Source: an uncultured Acetatifactor sp. (GTDB taxonomy: Bacteria; Bacillota; Clostridia; Lachnospirales; Lachnospiraceae). From it: a stretch of DNA of 64,000 nt. Each line of letters begins with the position of its first letter. The first letter of the stretch is position 1. The position numbers were made by a program, and so were the translations under genes. The stretch is taken from the NCBI GenBank assembly GCA_947586055.1, contig CANPXL010000001.1, positions 124,001 to 188,000 on the forward strand. Direction: 5' to 3'. Positions 34,687-43,132 of this stretch are shown one piece after another. Below the pieces are notes generated by a model. The model was not told the origin of the DNA and searched no databases. It saw only the letters and a list, made by a program, of their open reading frames with translations.

Positions 34687-35601
34687 TTAAAATTTACGCA
34701 GTTTTAAGGCTTTTTCCGCAAGGGAATTGTCAATCTCTGCTAATCTTTGAGCATCCGTTCTGGACATGCCGTTTTTGAGAAGATTCAGAAATATCCTGAT
34801 ACCTTTTTCCTCAATTCCCTGTTCAATTCCATCTTCAACGCCTTCTTCATATCTTACAGCAAGGGCGTCTTCCATGTTAAACTTTGTAAACAGCATATTC
34901 TCCACCTCCGACCCATACTTTGTCACAAAGTCTGCAAAGATTCCTTCCCGAATACAGTCTTTTATGGCGAGGGAAACCGCCGTGTCACGGTTCATTCCGC
35001 TGTCTTTGCTGTACGTTCTGATCCGTTCTATGAACCAGGAATATTCATAAAGCGGCAGACATTCCTGTAAAATCTTATGGCCAACCGGGAAGTTGATATT
35101 AATCATCTTCACCTTTAATTCTAACATAAGCTCTTGGGCCTTTGCAATATACGCATCTGAAAGTTTTAATATTTCTTCACTGGGAACGGCTCTTACTCCA
35201 TTATAAAACAGGTAAAATTCGGGAGCCGGTATCTCAATGGGCTTCTCCTGGTAGAGATCCTGATTCTTCAACAGTTTTTCCATGGTGCGTCCGTAGTAAA
35301 GTATGCTTCGCAGCGGCATGTTTCTGTTTATTGTGGATTGGTGTTCGCTGATCACCAGCATCCTGTCCTTCACAGTAAAACCCAGGTCATTTTTTCTTGC
35401 CAGAAACAGCACGCCCTTGAGGGTGGTGATCCGGATATCCTCCGGGGCGGTCCTGGCGCCGGAGAGCGCCGAATAAAGCTTTGCGGCATTTTCAGGTTCG
35501 CTGAAAAGCGCCGTAAATACATCGGACTTCAGTTCCCGGTTGGATGTTTTCGCGATACGGTTGTCCTTAATACTGTCGTCTTTTGTCTTGTGATCTGTCA
35601 T
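34687..35601 (-). CDS. Rpn-like PD-(D/E)XK nuclease / putative transposase family protein
   Basis: 304 aa from the ATG at 35601 (MTDHKTKDD), which follows AGGAGGAG; the frame extends 22 codons upstream without such a site. Core motif: ARKNDLGFTVKDRMLVISEHQSTINRN is the Asp...Glu-x-Gln region of the family (~80-105), followed by MPLRSILYYGR. The C-terminus has a repeated Glu/Gly helix (EEGVEDGIEQGIEEKGI) and MSRTDAQRLAEI, typical of Rpn-like proteins in Clostridia. A diverged paralogue lies at 1480-2523 and a fragment of a closer one at 39236-39289. Own promoter at 35704. Confidence 0.8.
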   Translation of the reverse strand: MTDHKTKDDSIKDNRIAKTSNRELKSDVFTALFSEPENAAKLYSALSGARTAPEDIRITTLKGVLFLARKNDLGFTVKDRMLVISEHQSTINRNMPLRSILYYGRTMEKLLKNQDLYQEKPIEIPAPEFYLFYNGVRAVPSEEILKLSDAYIAKAQELMLELKVKMININFPVGHKILQECLPLYEYSWFIERIRTYSKDSGMNRDTAVSLAIKDCIREGIFADFVTKYGSEVENMLFTKFNMEDALAVRYEEGVEDGIEQGIEEKGIRIFLNLLKNGMSRTDAQRLAEIDNSLAEKALKLRKF

Positions 35602-35703
35602 AGGCAGACTCCTCCTATAAAATGTGATTGTCCATGAAAATACCGCAGAAATGCATGAAAATTGCATAAAAAAAGATTAACTTGACTTTTCAGAGACAAG
35701 CTT

Positions 35704-35732
35704 ATTATAACAAAGTATACCCTATATGTAAA
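35704..35732 (-). promoter_or_regulatory. Promoter of the second Rpn-like gene
   Basis: Minus strand TTTACA (35732-35727), 17-bp spacer, TATAAT (35709-35704). Confidence 0.7.
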
Positions 35733-35746
35733 GATGTATTTTAAAG

Positions 35747-36418
35747 TTATCTTTCCTGATATTCAAAGAAACAGATCGTAACGGATACGCTGACAGTATT
35801 ATCATTTGCACCATTATCCGATGATTCTGCAGAATCATCGCCGTCACCGGAACCGCCGTGTTCCATGTAACCGTTTCCGATATCTTCCCAGGTAAACCAT
35901 TGAAATCCTTCGTTATCTTCCATGGAATCCGGCTGCTCTGTCTGAAGGAAAACAGAAAGATTTTCCAACGTACATCGACTTGGGTTGTTATGAATATCCT
36001 CCAGAATTTTTCTCGCAGTTTCATAATCACTGCAGGAAAAATCAAGACTGATCCGGCGACGCATTATACTGTCGTCGCCTTTTTCGACAGTTTCAAAATT
36101 GATGGACCAGCTCTCTGCCTGGGTAAGGATATCATTCAGCAAAAACATTACAGTTTCCCGGTTGTCAAATAGAGCCATACCGGCTGCATCGGGATTTTCG
36201 GCGAAAATTTGCTCAAGTTCTCTTTCCATTCGCTGCATATTTCCGATACGAGTCTGGTACAGATCGATCTGATCTCGTATGTCCATTATCTGGGCTTCGC
36301 AGGACATTTTTTCCTCCTGTATCGGCACAAAAAACAAAAGGTAATATCCACCGCCCAACGCAAGTACAGCGAGAATGATTAAAAGCACTATTTCACGGTT
36401 CGACAGTCGTCTCTTCAT
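35747..36418 (-). CDS. pilO: Type IV pilus assembly protein PilO-like
   Basis: 223 aa from 36418 (MKRRLSNREI). One membrane helix (~9-29, VLLIILAVLALGGGYYLLFF), a coiled coil (~35-75) and a small alpha/beta domain (~85-165), the PilO plan, followed by an acidic Gly/Ser/Asp-rich insertion near the end and a final beta strand. In the pilus machine PilO pairs with PilN and links PilM to the pilus core. The gene overlaps pilN by 26 bp and its GGAGG site is inside pilN. Primary sequence is weakly conserved, so the call rests on architecture and gene order (pilM-pilN-pilO). Confidence 0.75.
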   Translation of the reverse strand: MKRRLSNREIVLLIILAVLALGGGYYLLFFVPIQEEKMSCEAQIMDIRDQIDLYQTRIGNMQRMERELEQIFAENPDAAGMALFDNRETVMFLLNDILTQAESWSINFETVEKGDDSIMRRRISLDFSCSDYETARKILEDIHNNPSRCTLENLSVFLQTEQPDSMEDNEGFQWFTWEDIGNGYMEHGGSGDGDDSAESSDNGANDNTVSVSVTICFFEYQER

Positions 36419-37007
36419 ATTGTTGTTCTTCGGCCTCCTTTTGACCTTCCAGACGCAATTTAATGTCAATGTGGGTTTGGACCATATCCTGATCGTTAAT
36501 CTTTACTTTTGTTGCGGAAGGGACAGAGACATACTCCACAAGAGAAGATTCCTCCAGCCGCTGACAGATCGCTTCTGTTTTTTTAAGCGATGCCACCTGA
36601 GCGATATCAAGAGCCACCGTCCCCTCACTTATGTTAATGGCTGTGACCTCTGCATCTGATCTTACCGCCTCGTCAATGAGGTTCAGAATTTCCAGCCGGT
36701 CAGTCAGATTCTTTTCTTCTTCCGTAATAGAATATCTATTGTATTTATCAGCTATTTCATTGTATCCCGCGGCCTGTTCCGCAATGGAAACCATCTGTTC
36801 CTCCAACTCTGCGATCTCCTGCTTCTGTTCTCCGACATCCATAAGAATGTCATAGACGAACAGCTTTCCAAACAAAAGAAACACACAAAAGACAAACAGG
36901 ACATACAACGAGATTGTTGCCGGTTTTGTAGTGCGGTCCGGTTTATAATAAAGATTCATTGAGCGTTTTCTGGGATAGTCTTTTTTTCTTTTTTTGCTCC
37001 CTGCCAT
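36393..37007 (-). CDS. pilN: Type IV pilus assembly protein PilN-like
   Basis: 204 aa. Basic N-terminus with the short conserved MNLYYKPDR patch (~17-25) that in PilN proteins inserts into PilM, then one membrane helix (~32-53), a coiled coil and an alpha/beta domain (VTAINISEGTVALDIA). Start has no serious alternative. Located between pilM and pilO in the expected order. An acidic Glu-rich C-terminal tail is an addition. Confidence 0.78.
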   Translation of the reverse strand: MAGSKKRKKDYPRKRSMNLYYKPDRTTKPATISLYVLFVFCVFLLFGKLFVYDILMDVGEQKQEIAELEEQMVSIAEQAAGYNEIADKYNRYSITEEEKNLTDRLEILNLIDEAVRSDAEVTAINISEGTVALDIAQVASLKKTEAICQRLEESSLVEYVSVPSATKVKINDQDMVQTHIDIKLRLEGQKEAEEQQYEETTVEP

Positions 37008-37026
37008 TTTCCTTTACCCCTCCTGT

Positions 37027-38103
37027 CTAAACAAGGGTCATGCCGATGGAAAGCATTCCCTTTGCAATATCCTGGGAATCCAGTCCGCTGTCTTCAAATA
37101 GCTCCTGAGGGTCCAAAATCGACAGCTCCGGCATATCCTCTGCAAGCATCCCGGCAATTCTGCCTCGAAGCTGTGGAATGGATGCGCCGCCCCCGATCAG
37201 ATATAGTCCCCTTATATAACTATCGCGATATTTAAAGCGGTAAAAGTGAATAACCCGCAGTATCTCTATCGCAATCTGCTGATAGATTTCCATACACTCC
37301 GGAAGTTCAAGTACACTCTGATAGTTGGAAGTTTTATAAGAACAGGCAATATAAGGATCTGTGACCAAAGCGTCCGCAATGGCAAGATCCAACCGGGAGC
37401 ACCCCGGTTCAATCTGTCTTTCCGCCTGTATCTGATCGCGCTTTACAATGGTAATCCGCACGGTGCTTTGGCCCAGGTCTACAAAACAGAATTCGTCCAC
37501 ATTCTCCGGATGATGTTCACAATAGCGCTTTGTCAGTTGGATCAGGGACATTTCCCCGGGCAACAGGGTATCAAGCTTTAGCCCGGCATTGGAAAAAATA
37601 TGGATATATTGGGTTATTCTGCTTTTGGACGCCGCCGCTGCCATCAAGGTCATCTGTTCGACTTCCGAAGCCACATACGATTCCGACGCGTTCTCTCCTG
37701 CTGACGTCTCATCCTTCCCCGCGGGTTCAAATGGCGCCTTATCTGTTTCATCCTCTTCGCACATGGCGTAGTCGCAATAAAACTTATCAGGATCATCATT
37801 GATAAACTCGCTGAATTCATAGGGAAGATTCAGCATCAGCTGATCCTTTGTCATCCTGGGCAATGTCACCGTTCGACAGATCGCCTGACTGGCCGGCAGT
37901 ACAAGGCCGCAGGCGCCTTTTGGAATCTTTAAACGCTTTCTCTCCTTTTTTATAAATTCAGAAAGAGCATGCGGCATGGCAATTTCGCCGTCCTTCATGA
38001 TATTGTCAGGCATTCTGATCTCATAGAATTTTGGCTTGTTTCCGGAAACTGTAATTTTTATGCTGTTGCTGCCGATATCAAATCCGAGCCTGGTTTTTGC
38101 CAT
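37027..38103 (-). CDS. pilM: Type IV pilus assembly protein PilM
   Basis: 358 aa actin-like ATPase on the cytoplasmic side of the pilus machine. Actin-fold motifs: LGFDIGSNSIKI (phosphate 1), FCFVDLGQSTVRI (phosphate 2), and YLIGGGASIPQLRGRI (adenosine). An insertion of about 35 acidic, Ser/Glu-rich residues at ~113-148 is unusual for PilM. Heads the MNO gene trio; an array of 19-bp repeats lies upstream toward pilD. Confidence 0.88.
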   Translation of the reverse strand: MAKTRLGFDIGSNSIKITVSGNKPKFYEIRMPDNIMKDGEIAMPHALSEFIKKERKRLKIPKGACGLVLPASQAICRTVTLPRMTKDQLMLNLPYEFSEFINDDPDKFYCDYAMCEEDETDKAPFEPAGKDETSAGENASESYVASEVEQMTLMAAAASKSRITQYIHIFSNAGLKLDTLLPGEMSLIQLTKRYCEHHPENVDEFCFVDLGQSTVRITIVKRDQIQAERQIEPGCSRLDLAIADALVTDPYIACSYKTSNYQSVLELPECMEIYQQIAIEILRVIHFYRFKYRDSYIRGLYLIGGGASIPQLRGRIAGMLAEDMPELSILDPQELFEDSGLDSQDIAKGMLSIGMTLV

Positions 38104-38126
38104 AGTGGTCTCCTCTTCCTATTGTG

Positions 38127-38290
38127 AATCCCTTTATTTCTGCTATGAAGCTTTTTATTTCTAATACATCTCTCTATTTCAAATGCATTTCTCTATTTCT
38201 AACGCATTTCTCTATTTCAAATGCATTCTTTTATTTCTAATGCAATCTCATTATTTTTGATGATCCCTTTATTTCTAACGAATCTCATAT
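38127..38290. repeat. Degenerate 19-bp tandem repeats between pilD and pilM
   Basis: Eight units with the core TATTTC at 38135, 38156, 38175, 38194, 38213, 38232, 38252 and 38270, so spacing is 18-21 bp and exactly 19 in the centre. Unit consensus CATTTCTCTATTTCWAAYG. The period is not a multiple of three and no protein frame runs through it; there are no unique spacers, so it is not a CRISPR. Confidence 0.85.
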
Positions 38291-38319
38291 CTCTTTAACC
38301 CTGCGGAATCTGCCGACTG

Positions 38320-39159
38320 TTATAATATCCTGAACAGGCTTAAATACCAATCAATCAGCGGCTGCCCGAACCAGAATACCAGGACTGCGGATGCGGCTAT
38401 ATAAGGGCCGAACGGAATTTGTCCCCAATCCGAAGATGCCTGCCCCCGTTTTTTCCTTTGGATAACCAGTGTCCCTGCTATTCCCAAAACGCAGGCAAAA
38501 AACAGGATCAGGATCATCTGCTTCCAATCCATGTAAAGGCCAATCACAAAAAGCAGCTTGATGTCGCCGCCGCCCATGGTCTCCTTTTTCAGAAGCCTGT
38601 CCATGATAAGAACCAGAATCAGAAGAGGAACCGACACAGAGCCGGCGTTCAGAAGCATTTTAGGAATCCCGGTCCAGGGATCTCTTGCAATGATAAAATG
38701 AGCAAGAATACGATTGGCAGCCAGGATTATCAGGAGCACATTCGGAATTACTCTCTGATTATAGTCTATCAGGCTGATCAGAAGAAGAAGTGCGCCAAAG
38801 ACTATCCACATGGGAAGGTACAGATCAATATCAAGATGGATCATCGTCCCGGCAAAGATCACGCCGCCCGCAAGTTCCGCAAAGAAAGCATCCCGGGGAA
38901 TTTTTGCCTTACAGTAGCGGCATTTCCCCTTTGTGATAAGGAATCCAAGGAGAGGCACCATCTCCACCAGACCAAGAACATGTCCGCAGGAATCACAGTG
39001 AGAACGTCCTTTTATGACACTCTCTTTTCTTGCCCTGCGAACCGCGATACAATCGAAAAAGCTTCCCATTACAGTTCCCAGCAGGAACATCCAGAAAGCC
39101 ATATAGACCATCATCCAGTCAATTTCCCAGTGTATGCCGCCGATATGAATATGATCCAT
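38320..39159 (-). CDS. pilD: Prepilin peptidase/methylase PilD
   Basis: 279 aa membrane aspartic protease that cleaves prepilin leaders and methylates the new N-terminus. The cytoplasmic zinc loop is complete (CDSCGH ... CRYCKAK), and the two catalytic Asp are in SLIDYNQRVIPN and in MGGGDIKLL. The FGPYIA motif near the end is typical. About eight membrane helices. First gene of the pilD-pilM-pilN-pilO unit, which lies after the terminator of the pilin unit. Confidence 0.94.
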   Translation of the reverse strand: MDHIHIGGIHWEIDWMMVYMAFWMFLLGTVMGSFFDCIAVRRARKESVIKGRSHCDSCGHVLGLVEMVPLLGFLITKGKCRYCKAKIPRDAFFAELAGGVIFAGTMIHLDIDLYLPMWIVFGALLLLISLIDYNQRVIPNVLLIILAANRILAHFIIARDPWTGIPKMLLNAGSVSVPLLILVLIMDRLLKKETMGGGDIKLLFVIGLYMDWKQMILILFFACVLGIAGTLVIQRKKRGQASSDWGQIPFGPYIAASAVLVFWFGQPLIDWYLSLFRIL

Positions 39160-39235
39160 AAGTCTCCAATCCCCTCAGGTACATTATGAATAATTCTTTT
39201 GCACATCATGTAATCTTGATACGTTTTTCACTTTT

Positions 39236-39310
39236 TTATTTTAACATAAGTTCTTCGGCTTTGGCAATATACGCATCCGAAAGTTTTAGCTGACGCATCC
39301 GAAAGTTTTT
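39236..39310 (-). pseudogene. Fragment of an Rpn-like nuclease gene
   Basis: On the minus strand 39289-39236 encodes LKLSDAYIAKAEELMLK and a stop, nearly identical to LKLSDAYIAKAQELMLE in the intact gene at 34687-35601. A 17-bp piece of it (ACGCATCCGAAAGTTTT) is duplicated at 39271 and 39293. It lies in the leader of pilD; a TTGCCA ... TAAAAT pair (39267-39262, 39243-39238, 18-bp spacer) within it could act as a promoter. Confidence 0.75.
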
Positions 39311-39324
39311 CCGCAGAGTTTTCT

Positions 39325-39370
39325 GGAAAAAATGAATCACCGGCAGTTTTTATCCGCCGGTGATTCATTT
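39325..39370 (-). terminator. Terminator of the pilin/pilBTC operon
   Basis: 15-bp perfect stem (39330-39344 with 39356-39370), 11-nt loop; on the minus strand it is followed by six T. Confidence 0.92.
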
Positions 39371-39499
39371 GAAAAAGAATTGAGAAAGGAAATCATACAA
39401 GCTTCAGACTAAAGGCAACCCTCCAATAATCTAAAAAATAAATCCTGATACCTCTCTTGCTTTTTGCAGAGACTAACGTAACGATGAAACTACTGCGTT
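39371..39499. other. 3' untranslated region of the second pilin gene
   Basis: Between the pilin stop at 39500 and the terminator; no gene or clear element seen. Confidence 0.4.
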
Positions 39500-39958
39500 T
39501 TAATTGTTAATATGAGGTGCTGAAGCGGAAGAATTGTCCATTGTCCCTCCCTTATTCTGCCACCTGATTTTAATAGTGCCATCATTCGCACAATTGACTA
39601 CAATATACATACCTTTATGTTTAGAACATTGTCCATAAGCCTTTCCAGTCACCGAAGTACTAGTGTATAAAGCATCCCCCGGGATAAATAATGAACCGGT
39701 GCTGCTGTTCGTCGCCAATTTCCCAAGGTCTGCATTATAAACATATATTTTGGTAGCATCCGTATTCCCATTCATGAACTCAATCAGAATAGCCGCCTTT
39801 GCGGATCTTTCATTCGCAAGATCCGTTTTCTCCCTTACCGTTTCCAGCGCGGAATTTACCGCCGGGATTGACACTGCAACCAGAATCGCGATGATAGCTA
39901 CGACCACCATCATCTCAATCAGAGTAAAACCCCCCCGATTTTTCAACTTCTTAAACAT
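39500..39958 (-). CDS. Type IV major pilin (copy 2)
   Basis: 152 aa prepilin starting at 39958 (MFKKLKNRGG) behind GGAGG. The leader ends in Gly-Gly before the mature Phe: FTLIEMMVVVAIIAILVAV with Glu5, the canonical class III/IVa signal. The mature protein has the N-terminal helix (~50 residues) and a small C-terminal domain with two Cys-free strands and one Cys pair region (QCSKHKGMYIVVNCA). A 123-bp stretch encoding the helix is identical to the neighbouring pilin copy, whereas the C-terminal domain differs. This copy is in frame through its own G7 run (39940-39946). Confidence 0.92.
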   Translation of the reverse strand: MFKKLKNRGGFTLIEMMVVVAIIAILVAVSIPAVNSALETVREKTDLANERSAKAAILIEFMNGNTDATKIYVYNADLGKLATNSSTGSLFIPGDALYTSTSVTGKAYGQCSKHKGMYIVVNCANDGTIKIRWQNKGGTMDNSSASAPHINN

Positions 39959-40123
39959 CTTTGTTCCTCCTTGTTTTTCTGCTCCTTGCTTTTTGTTTTT
40001 CGGAAGCCACATAAGACTTCGGAAGCAGAAAACGAAGAACTTCACAATATCTTTATTCTGGCTGCATTTTTACGGTACAATCCCATGCATTTTGTTATGG
40101 CAAACAGTTAGACGATTGAGTTG

Positions 40124-40596
40124 TTATTGGTCAATATGAGCTCTCGGTTTTTTGGGAGAAACTGAAGTACCGATATCAGGAAATGACAATCCGGCCGCCT
40201 GCCATCCAAGCTCAATAGTACCGTCATTTTTAACGCGAACTACAATGTACTGATCTTTATGGTCAGAACATTGTCCATAAGGTTTTCCAAATGCAGATCC
40301 GCCTTTATAGGAACCGGATATTGCCTTTGTTAATGTACCTGACGTATCGCAAGCCAACTTTCCAGCCGTTGCATTATAAACATATACGTCGCCTTCAGTC
40401 GTCTTCCCATTCATGAACTCAATCAAAGCAGCCGCCTTTGCGGATCTTTCATTCGCAAGATCCGTTTTCTCCCTTACCGTTTCCAGCGCGGAATTTACCG
40501 CCGGGATTGACACTGCAACCAGAATCGCGATGATAGCTACGACCACCATCATTTCGATCAGTGTGAACCCCCCCGATTTTCCAACTTCTTAAACAT
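40124..40596 (-). pseudogene. Type IV major pilin (copy 1), frameshifted in a G7 run
   Basis: Start (40596, MFKKLENRGG) and GGAGG site are intact, but after CGG the run of seven G (plus-strand C at 40568-40574) puts the following TTCACACTG out of frame, giving a TGA after 12 codons. Eight G would restore R-G-G before FTLIE. The rest of the frame (from 40552) is a complete pilin helix and globular domain of about 140 residues under no visible decay (QCSDHKDQYIVVRVKNDG). The gene may be phase-variable, translated by slippage, recently inactivated or affected by a homopolymer sequencing error. Confidence 0.85.
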
Positions 40597-40609
40597 CTTC
40601 GTTCCTCCT

Positions 40610-40771
40610 TTATTTTTTTGCTTTATCACCGGATCTGTCCGGCGCCGCGTCTTCCGCGGTTAAGGGAGCGCCGGGTTGTGGCTCTCCCATTGCAGCCTGC
40701 GCCGCAGCAAACTTCACGATCATCTCATGTCTCAATGTCTCGATATATGGCACACGATATTCACCCGTCAT
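40610..40771 (-). CDS. Small pilus-operon protein
   Basis: 53 aa starting at 40771 (MTGEYRVPYIETLRH) with its ATG overlapping the pilC stop (ATGA), so translation is probably coupled. It has a helical N-terminal half (EMIVKFAAAQAAMG) and a Pro/Ala/Asp-rich tail ending in AKK. No membrane segment or prepilin signal. It lies directly before the pilin genes. Not recognised as a known family. Confidence 0.55.
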   Translation of the reverse strand: MTGEYRVPYIETLRHEMIVKFAAAQAAMGEPQPGAPLTAEDAAPDRSGDKAKK

Positions 40772-41973
40772 CCTATAGTGCTGTACATGCTGAACATGGG
40801 AAGATACACAGCGAAAAGGATCACCATGACAATTCCCGCGAGGAAAAGGATAATGACAGGCTCCAGCATGGACAAAGCTCTGGCAGTTGCGGTATCCACC
40901 TCGTTGTCGTAGTATTCCGCCATGACCTCGAGAATATCTTCCATGGCGCCGGTAGTCTCTCCCACTGCCACCATCCGAACCAGCATCTCGGGGAGTACAG
41001 GAAAATGCGCCATACATTCCCCCAGCCCCTTTCCCGCTTCCACTCCCGGAAGCGTAGCGAGTATCGCCTTCGACATGCAATAGTTTGCTACCGACTTACC
41101 GGAAACTTCAATGGCCTGCAGAATGGGCATCCCCGCCCGGAGCATTGTGACCATGGTGTGGGAAAACTGGCTGGCTCCGCCCATAGAGCTTACCTTTCCG
41201 AAAATGGGAATCTTCAGTTTCAGCCCGGAAAGCCGGATACGCCCGGCTTCCGTCCGCCAGTAAGCGTATAAACAGATCAGCAAAACTGTCGGGACCAGCA
41301 GGATAAAGGCAATGTATTTTACAAAAAAGTTCGAGACCCCGATCAGGATCTTTGTAACTGTCGGCAGTTCGGTTCCCAGAGAAGCAAAGGTGCTGGAAAA
41401 AGAAGGAACCGCGTATACCATGACAATGATCACCACGATCACCGCCACTACAAGCACAAAGGCCGGATACATCATCGCGCTGACCGTTTTGGATTTCGTC
41501 TTATACATCCGGTCGTAATAGACGCTGAGACGCTCGAAGGCGCCGGTAAGATTTCCGGATTCCTCGCCGGAGCGCACCGTCTCGATAAAGGTGGGCGGCA
41601 GCTTTTTTCCCCTCTGCTGGAGGCTGTAGGAAAGGCTCCAGCCTGCAGCTATATCAAGAGAAACCTGCTTTAATATTTTGGCCAGCGTTTTGTCCTGGGC
41701 CTGGCCTGCGGTCAGGTCAACGGCCTGCACCAGCGGGAGACCCGCCTTTAATATAATGGCAAACTGGCGGCATACCAGGGCAAGCGATTTGATATCCACC
41801 TTCTGGTTAAAATAGGTCTCCTCCTTTACGGAGGCCCTCACCTCCTTCAGACTGATGATCACGTCGCAGTTTTTGCGGATCATTGCAACAGCCTCGCCTC
41901 GGCTGGGCGCTTCTACCACACCGTTTACCTTTTCTCCGTTTATATACGAGCCTTCATAGGAATAAGCAGGCAT
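40768..41973 (-). CDS. pilC: Type IV pilus inner membrane platform protein PilC
   Basis: 401 aa. Two GspF domains (about 70-190 and 270-390), each with membrane helices; family marks include FAIILKAGLPLVQAVDL, ETVRSGEESGNL, and MVTMLRAGMPILQAIEV, VAVGETTGAMEDIL in the second repeat. N-terminal PAYSYEGSYINGEKVNGVVEA is typical. PilC connects the assembly and retraction motors to the growing pilus. Downstream of pilT in the operon. Confidence 0.95.
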   Translation of the reverse strand: MPAYSYEGSYINGEKVNGVVEAPSRGEAVAMIRKNCDVIISLKEVRASVKEETYFNQKVDIKSLALVCRQFAIILKAGLPLVQAVDLTAGQAQDKTLAKILKQVSLDIAAGWSLSYSLQQRGKKLPPTFIETVRSGEESGNLTGAFERLSVYYDRMYKTKSKTVSAMMYPAFVLVVAVIVVIIVMVYAVPSFSSTFASLGTELPTVTKILIGVSNFFVKYIAFILLVPTVLLICLYAYWRTEAGRIRLSGLKLKIPIFGKVSSMGGASQFSHTMVTMLRAGMPILQAIEVSGKSVANYCMSKAILATLPGVEAGKGLGECMAHFPVLPEMLVRMVAVGETTGAMEDILEVMAEYYDNEVDTATARALSMLEPVIILFLAGIVMVILFAVYLPMFSMYSTIG

Positions 41974-42035
41974 CCGATCATCCCTCCGGTTTTTCTACAT
42001 ATCTTCGCTTTCCAGCCGCGGTCAGTATTCCGCTG

Positions 42036-43112
42036 TTAAAAGCGGAACATACCGGCTTGTCCCGTCGTCTGCTTCATCTTTGCCTGAACGGGATCCCGCA
42101 GGGCGGATTCGTAAGTCTCCTTCGAGATCTCGCCCGATGCGTACAGATTTTGCAGGGTACGGTCCATCAGAATATTTCCGATTCCGCCTGTCGTCTGAAT
42201 GGTATTTTCAATCTGGGGCGTCTTGCCCTCTCTGATCAGGTTGCGGATGGCGCCGTCGGTTTTCATGACTTCACACGCCAGAACCCGTCCCGCACCGGAT
42301 TTTTTTTGCAGGAGCTGCTGGGAGATCACCGCTTTTAATGTCATGGAGAGCTGCAGCCTGATCTGCTGTTGACGCTCTGCCGGAAAAACGTTCACGATAC
42401 GGTCAATGGAATCCGCGGCCGAGTTGGTATGTACGGTCCCGAATACCAGATGCCCTGTTTCCGCCGCCGTCAGAGCCGTCTCGATGGTGTCCAGGTCACG
42501 CATTTCTCCGACCAGGATCACATCCGGATCTTCCCGGAGAGCGGCGCGAAGACCGGCGGCAAAGCTCCTGGTATCCCTGCCGATTTCACGCTGGTTAATG
42601 ACACATTTATCAGGCTGGTAGATATACTCCACCGGATCCTCCAGCGTCAGGATATGCTTTGTCTGCGTGTGGTTGATATGGTTCAGCACGCTTGCCAGAG
42701 TCGTAGATTTTCCCGATCCCGTTTCTCCCGTGATCAGAACAATTCCCTGATTGTAAAGAGGAAATTCCTCAGCGACAGCCGGAAGGCCCAGTTCCTTCAT
42801 CTCCGGAATTCTGTCGTTCAGAAGGCGGATCGCCGCGGAATAATGCCCCTGCTGACGGAACACATTCAGCCTGCAGCGGATTTTTCCAAATGTTTTGGCA
42901 AGATCCACTTCCCCTGTTTCCTCCAGCATTTGAAAGGAAGTTCCCGTCATCTGGGACGCAAAGGCGCTGCACTGTGCGTCGTCCAGCGGTTCCTCGCAGG
43001 CATCCCGAAGCGTCCCGTCCACGCGGAACCGGGGCGGAAGCCCGCAGACACAATGAATATCCGAGGCTTTTTCCTCGTATGCCCTCTGAATCAATTCATC
43101 CAATGAGATCAT
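42036..43112 (-). CDS. pilT: Type IV pilus retraction ATPase PilT
   Basis: 358 aa hexameric ATPase for pilus disassembly and twitching. Walker A GETGSGKSTT (~127-136), Asp box TLEDPVEYIY, Walker B LREDPDVILVGEMRDLDT, and the HTNSAADSIDRIVNVFP His box; the AIRNLI motif (DGAIRNLIREGKTPQI) characteristic of PilT is present. Start MISLDELIQ with GGAGGG upstream. Presence of PilT means the pili can probably retract. Confidence 0.95.
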   Translation of the reverse strand: MISLDELIQRAYEEKASDIHCVCGLPPRFRVDGTLRDACEEPLDDAQCSAFASQMTGTSFQMLEETGEVDLAKTFGKIRCRLNVFRQQGHYSAAIRLLNDRIPEMKELGLPAVAEEFPLYNQGIVLITGETGSGKSTTLASVLNHINHTQTKHILTLEDPVEYIYQPDKCVINQREIGRDTRSFAAGLRAALREDPDVILVGEMRDLDTIETALTAAETGHLVFGTVHTNSAADSIDRIVNVFPAERQQQIRLQLSMTLKAVISQQLLQKKSGAGRVLACEVMKTDGAIRNLIREGKTPQIENTIQTTGGIGNILMDRTLQNLYASGEISKETYESALRDPVQAKMKQTTGQAGMFRF

Positions 43113-43132
43113 TTTTCCCTCCGTTTCCGCGC

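Noticed and set aside
34521-34778. 85-codon ORF overlapping the second Rpn-like gene
   Set aside because: Antisense into an identified gene, no ribosome binding site.
38127-38290. Repeat array considered as CRISPR
   Set aside because: Units are contiguous and degenerate without unique spacers, and there are no cas genes.
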